Shown piece after piece: positions 62,662 through 64,000 of a stretch of 64,000 bases of DNA. Origin of the DNA: Sphingomonas ginsengisoli An et al. 2013. GTDB taxonomy: Bacteria > Pseudomonadota > Alphaproteobacteria > Sphingomonadales > Sphingomonadaceae. Location of the stretch: NCBI RefSeq assembly GCF_009363895.1, contig NZ_CP045434.1, positions 806,001-870,000 of the forward strand. The letters are read 5' to 3'. Each line of letters opens with the position of its first letter. The first letter of the stretch is position 1. The translations under genes were made by a program, and so were the position numbers. The notes beneath the pieces are model-generated. The model was not told the DNA's origin and ran no database searches. It saw only the letters and a list, made by a program, of their open reading frames with translations.

Positions 62662-63102
62662 TCAGTCGGGCTTGCGCGGCCCGCGCGGACCGCGGCTGGG
62701 CCCGCCACCACCAGGCCGACCGCCGCGCGGTGCGCCGCCCGGGCCGCCCGGACGCCCGCCAGGCCGGCCGCCGGTGCCGCCCGGTCGCGCCCCACGCGGA
62801 TTGCGCCCGCCGCGGTCGACCAGTTCGCCCTGTCGCGGCGCGGTCCGCACCGGCGCGGCATCGCGCGGGGCGACCGAATAGCCCTCCTTGAGCAAGGCGG
62901 TGAACGCCGTCCGCGTGCTCGCCGCGATCGCGTCCTGCAATTCCTTGGGCAGGTCGGCGAGGGTGACGTTGCCGTGGATCGCCTGCACCTGCCGCAGCAG
63001 ATTGTTGGGCAGCCCACCGCTCGCGGCCTTGATCGCCGCAATGGCGTCGAGCACCGCGGAAAAGATCACGGACTGCATCACGTCGGTGGCGGCTCTGGGC
63101 AT
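62662..63102 (-). CDS. hypothetical protein with arginine/glycine-rich (RGG) tail
   Basis: The 146-aa product has a helical N-terminal half (VMQSVIFSAVLDAIAAIKAA, then LPNNLLRQVQAIHGNVTLADLP) and a C-terminal tail from about residue 88 composed of RGG, PGG and RGPR repeats. Such tails usually bind RNA. I do not recognise a named family. It is divergent from dapF and upstream of ffh on the same strand, with an unexplained 138-bp gap. An internal Met at 63078 could be the true start. Confidence 0.8.
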   Translation of the reverse strand: MPRAATDVMQSVIFSAVLDAIAAIKAASGGLPNNLLRQVQAIHGNVTLADLPKELQDAIAASTRTAFTALLKEGYSVAPRDAAPVRTAPRQGELVDRGGRNPRGARPGGTGGRPGGRPGGPGGAPRGGRPGGGGPSRGPRGPRKPD

Positions 63103-63163
63103 TGCCCCTCAAACTCCTGGCAGGTGGACTAAGGTTCCGCGCGTCCCTAAGTCGCGCGGACCC

Positions 63164-63967
63164 ATGGCGCGCCCCTTCCACAAGATGCACGGTCTCGGCA
63201 ACGACTTCGTGATCCTCGATGGTCGCGAGGAGCCGCTGACGGTGACCGAACCGCTCGCCCGCGCGCTCGCCGACCGCCGCACCGGGATCGGCTGCGACCA
63301 GCTCATCCTCCTCGACCGCAGCGCCGTCGCCGACTTGCGGATGCGCATCTTCAATCACGATGGCGGCGAAGTGCAGAGCTGCGGCAACGCCAGCCGCTGC
63401 GTCGTCGCGCTGACCGGCGCCGCCACCATCGAGACCGCCGGCGGGGTCATCAACGGCGCGGCCGACGGCGACCAGGTCGCGGTCGACCTCATCATACCCA
63501 AGTTCGCCTGGGACGAGATCCCGATCACCTATCCGATGGACACCGCGGCGGTATCGATGGGCTGGGGTCCGCTCGAAAAGCCGATGGCGGTCAACGTCGG
63601 CAATCCGCACCTGATCTTCTTCGTCGACGATCTCGACGCCATCGACCTCGCCCGCCTCGGCCCGAGCATCGAGCACGACCCCGCCTTCCCCGAGCGGATC
63701 AACGTCAACGTCGCGCAAGTGACGGGCGGCGCGATCCGGCTGCGGACGTGGGAGCGCGGCGCCGGCCTAACCCTCGCCTGCGGCACCGGCGCCTGCGCCA
63801 CCGCGGTCGCTGCGATCCGCTCGAAGCGCGTCACGTCGCCGGTCACGGTAACCATGCCCGGCGGCAGCCTGATGGTCGCCTGGACCCCCGGCCAGCCGGT
63901 GCGGATGATCGGCGACGCCACTTATGTCTTCAAAGGCGAGATCGACCTCGCCCGCTTCGGCGCATGA
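63164..63967 (+). CDS. dapF: diaminopimelate epimerase
   Basis: DapF converts LL- to meso-diaminopimelate for peptidoglycan and lysine. The 267-aa product has FHKMHGLGNDFVILDGR at the start, catalytic cysteines in SCGNASRC and ACGTGACATAVA, and GGSLMVAW near the end. The ATG giving MARPFHKMHG is used; the longer open frame upstream overlaps the divergent hypothetical gene. Together with asd at 51880 it contributes to DAP synthesis. Confidence 0.96.
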   Translation: MARPFHKMHGLGNDFVILDGREEPLTVTEPLARALADRRTGIGCDQLILLDRSAVADLRMRIFNHDGGEVQSCGNASRCVVALTGAATIETAGGVINGAADGDQVAVDLIIPKFAWDEIPITYPMDTAAVSMGWGPLEKPMAVNVGNPHLIFFVDDLDAIDLARLGPSIEHDPAFPERINVNVAQVTGGAIRLRTWERGAGLTLACGTGACATAVAAIRSKRVTSPVTVTMPGGSLMVAWTPGQPVRMIGDATYVFKGEIDLARFGA

Positions 63968-63986
63968 TCCTGGAAAGTTTGCAGCA

Positions 63987-64000
63987 ATGAGTTGGCTCGA
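63987..64000 (+). CDS. start of a further gene, cut by the window edge
   Basis: An ATG 19 bp after the dapF stop begins MSWL and then leaves the window. In relatives dapF is followed by a tRNA methylthiotransferase gene or ftsY; the MSWL start would suit ftsY, but four codons cannot decide. A competing start inside the dapF stop (ATGATCC) ends after eight codons. Confidence 0.3.

Noticed and set aside
1-64000. CRISPR array, prophage, integrative element or insertion sequence
   Set aside because: No regularly spaced repeats, integrase, transposase or phage structural gene was found; the sugar locus and kdp operon look resident by composition.

Overview
The window is high-GC, gene-dense chromosomal DNA, most likely from an alphaproteobacterium of the order Sphingomonadales. 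The pointers are an ALAS-type hemA (Shemin pathway), an aguA-aguB putrescine pair, a TonB receptor/tryptophan-halogenase/SapC/cupin sugar locus, the ffh-rpsP-rimM-trmD-rplS ribosomal order, and palindromic intergenic repeats of kinds seen in sphingomonads. No prophage, transposase, CRISPR array or rRNA was seen.

Layout. (1) 0-9 kb is housekeeping: dprA-plsY (minus), murI, hemA, a DUF3429 membrane protein, the rpiB-glyA-nrdR-trmJ run, a small exported protein, a chorismate mutase and rpsD with a strong bidirectional terminator. (2) 9-15 kb holds a secreted S9 peptidase divergent from aguA-aguB, then a GNAT acetyltransferase, a type-5 uracil-DNA glycosylase, folK and tRNA-Lys(TTT). (3) 15-26 kb has three overlapping very small membrane-protein ORFs, converging on an extended kdp potassium operon read on the minus strand: DUF4118 sensor, outer-membrane barrel, a 33-aa peptide, kdpF, A, B, C, D and E. 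Two boxes of direct repeats spaced 11 bp stand about 96-99 bp upstream of the first two genes and look like KdpE sites. (4) 26-34.6 kb is a tamA-tamB-lipoprotein chain with overlapping stop/start codons, followed by a TIR-transmembrane-TPR protein. (5) 34.6-48.5 kb is a beta-glucan utilisation locus: secreted GH3, MFS transporter, TonB receptor, two flavin-dependent halogenase-like proteins flanking SapC and a JmjC/cupin-8 protein, GH16 endoglucanase and a LacI regulator. A GTGAACGTTCAC palindrome lies at both the GH3 and the TonB-receptor promoter regions and ties the locus into a local regulon. (6) 48.5-51.4 kb has a CDF transporter, then a decaying sigma-70-family gene abutting an isolated flgA-flgH pair. 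(7) 51.4-64 kb has a GFA-family protein, asd, a DPP-IV-like S9 peptidase divergent from an M28 peptidase with a large membrane domain, rplS, trmD, a thioredoxin-reductase-like flavoprotein on the opposite strand, rimM, rpsP with a long acidic tail, ffh, an RGG-rich hypothetical protein, dapF, and the first codons of a further gene.

How it works together. The carbohydrate locus reads as a complete route: GH16 cuts beta-1,3-glucan, the TonB receptor imports oligomers, GH3 trims them, the MFS protein carries products across the inner membrane, and LacI controls the set. The roles of the halogenase-like, SapC and cupin proteins, which are translationally coupled to one another, are not explained by this route and are the most interesting open question here. 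The kdp operon is a standard high-affinity K+ system with two extra front genes, an outer-membrane barrel and a kinase-less KdpD-like sensor. Starts were refined from codons, overlaps and Shine-Dalgarno-like sequences; no database search was possible.
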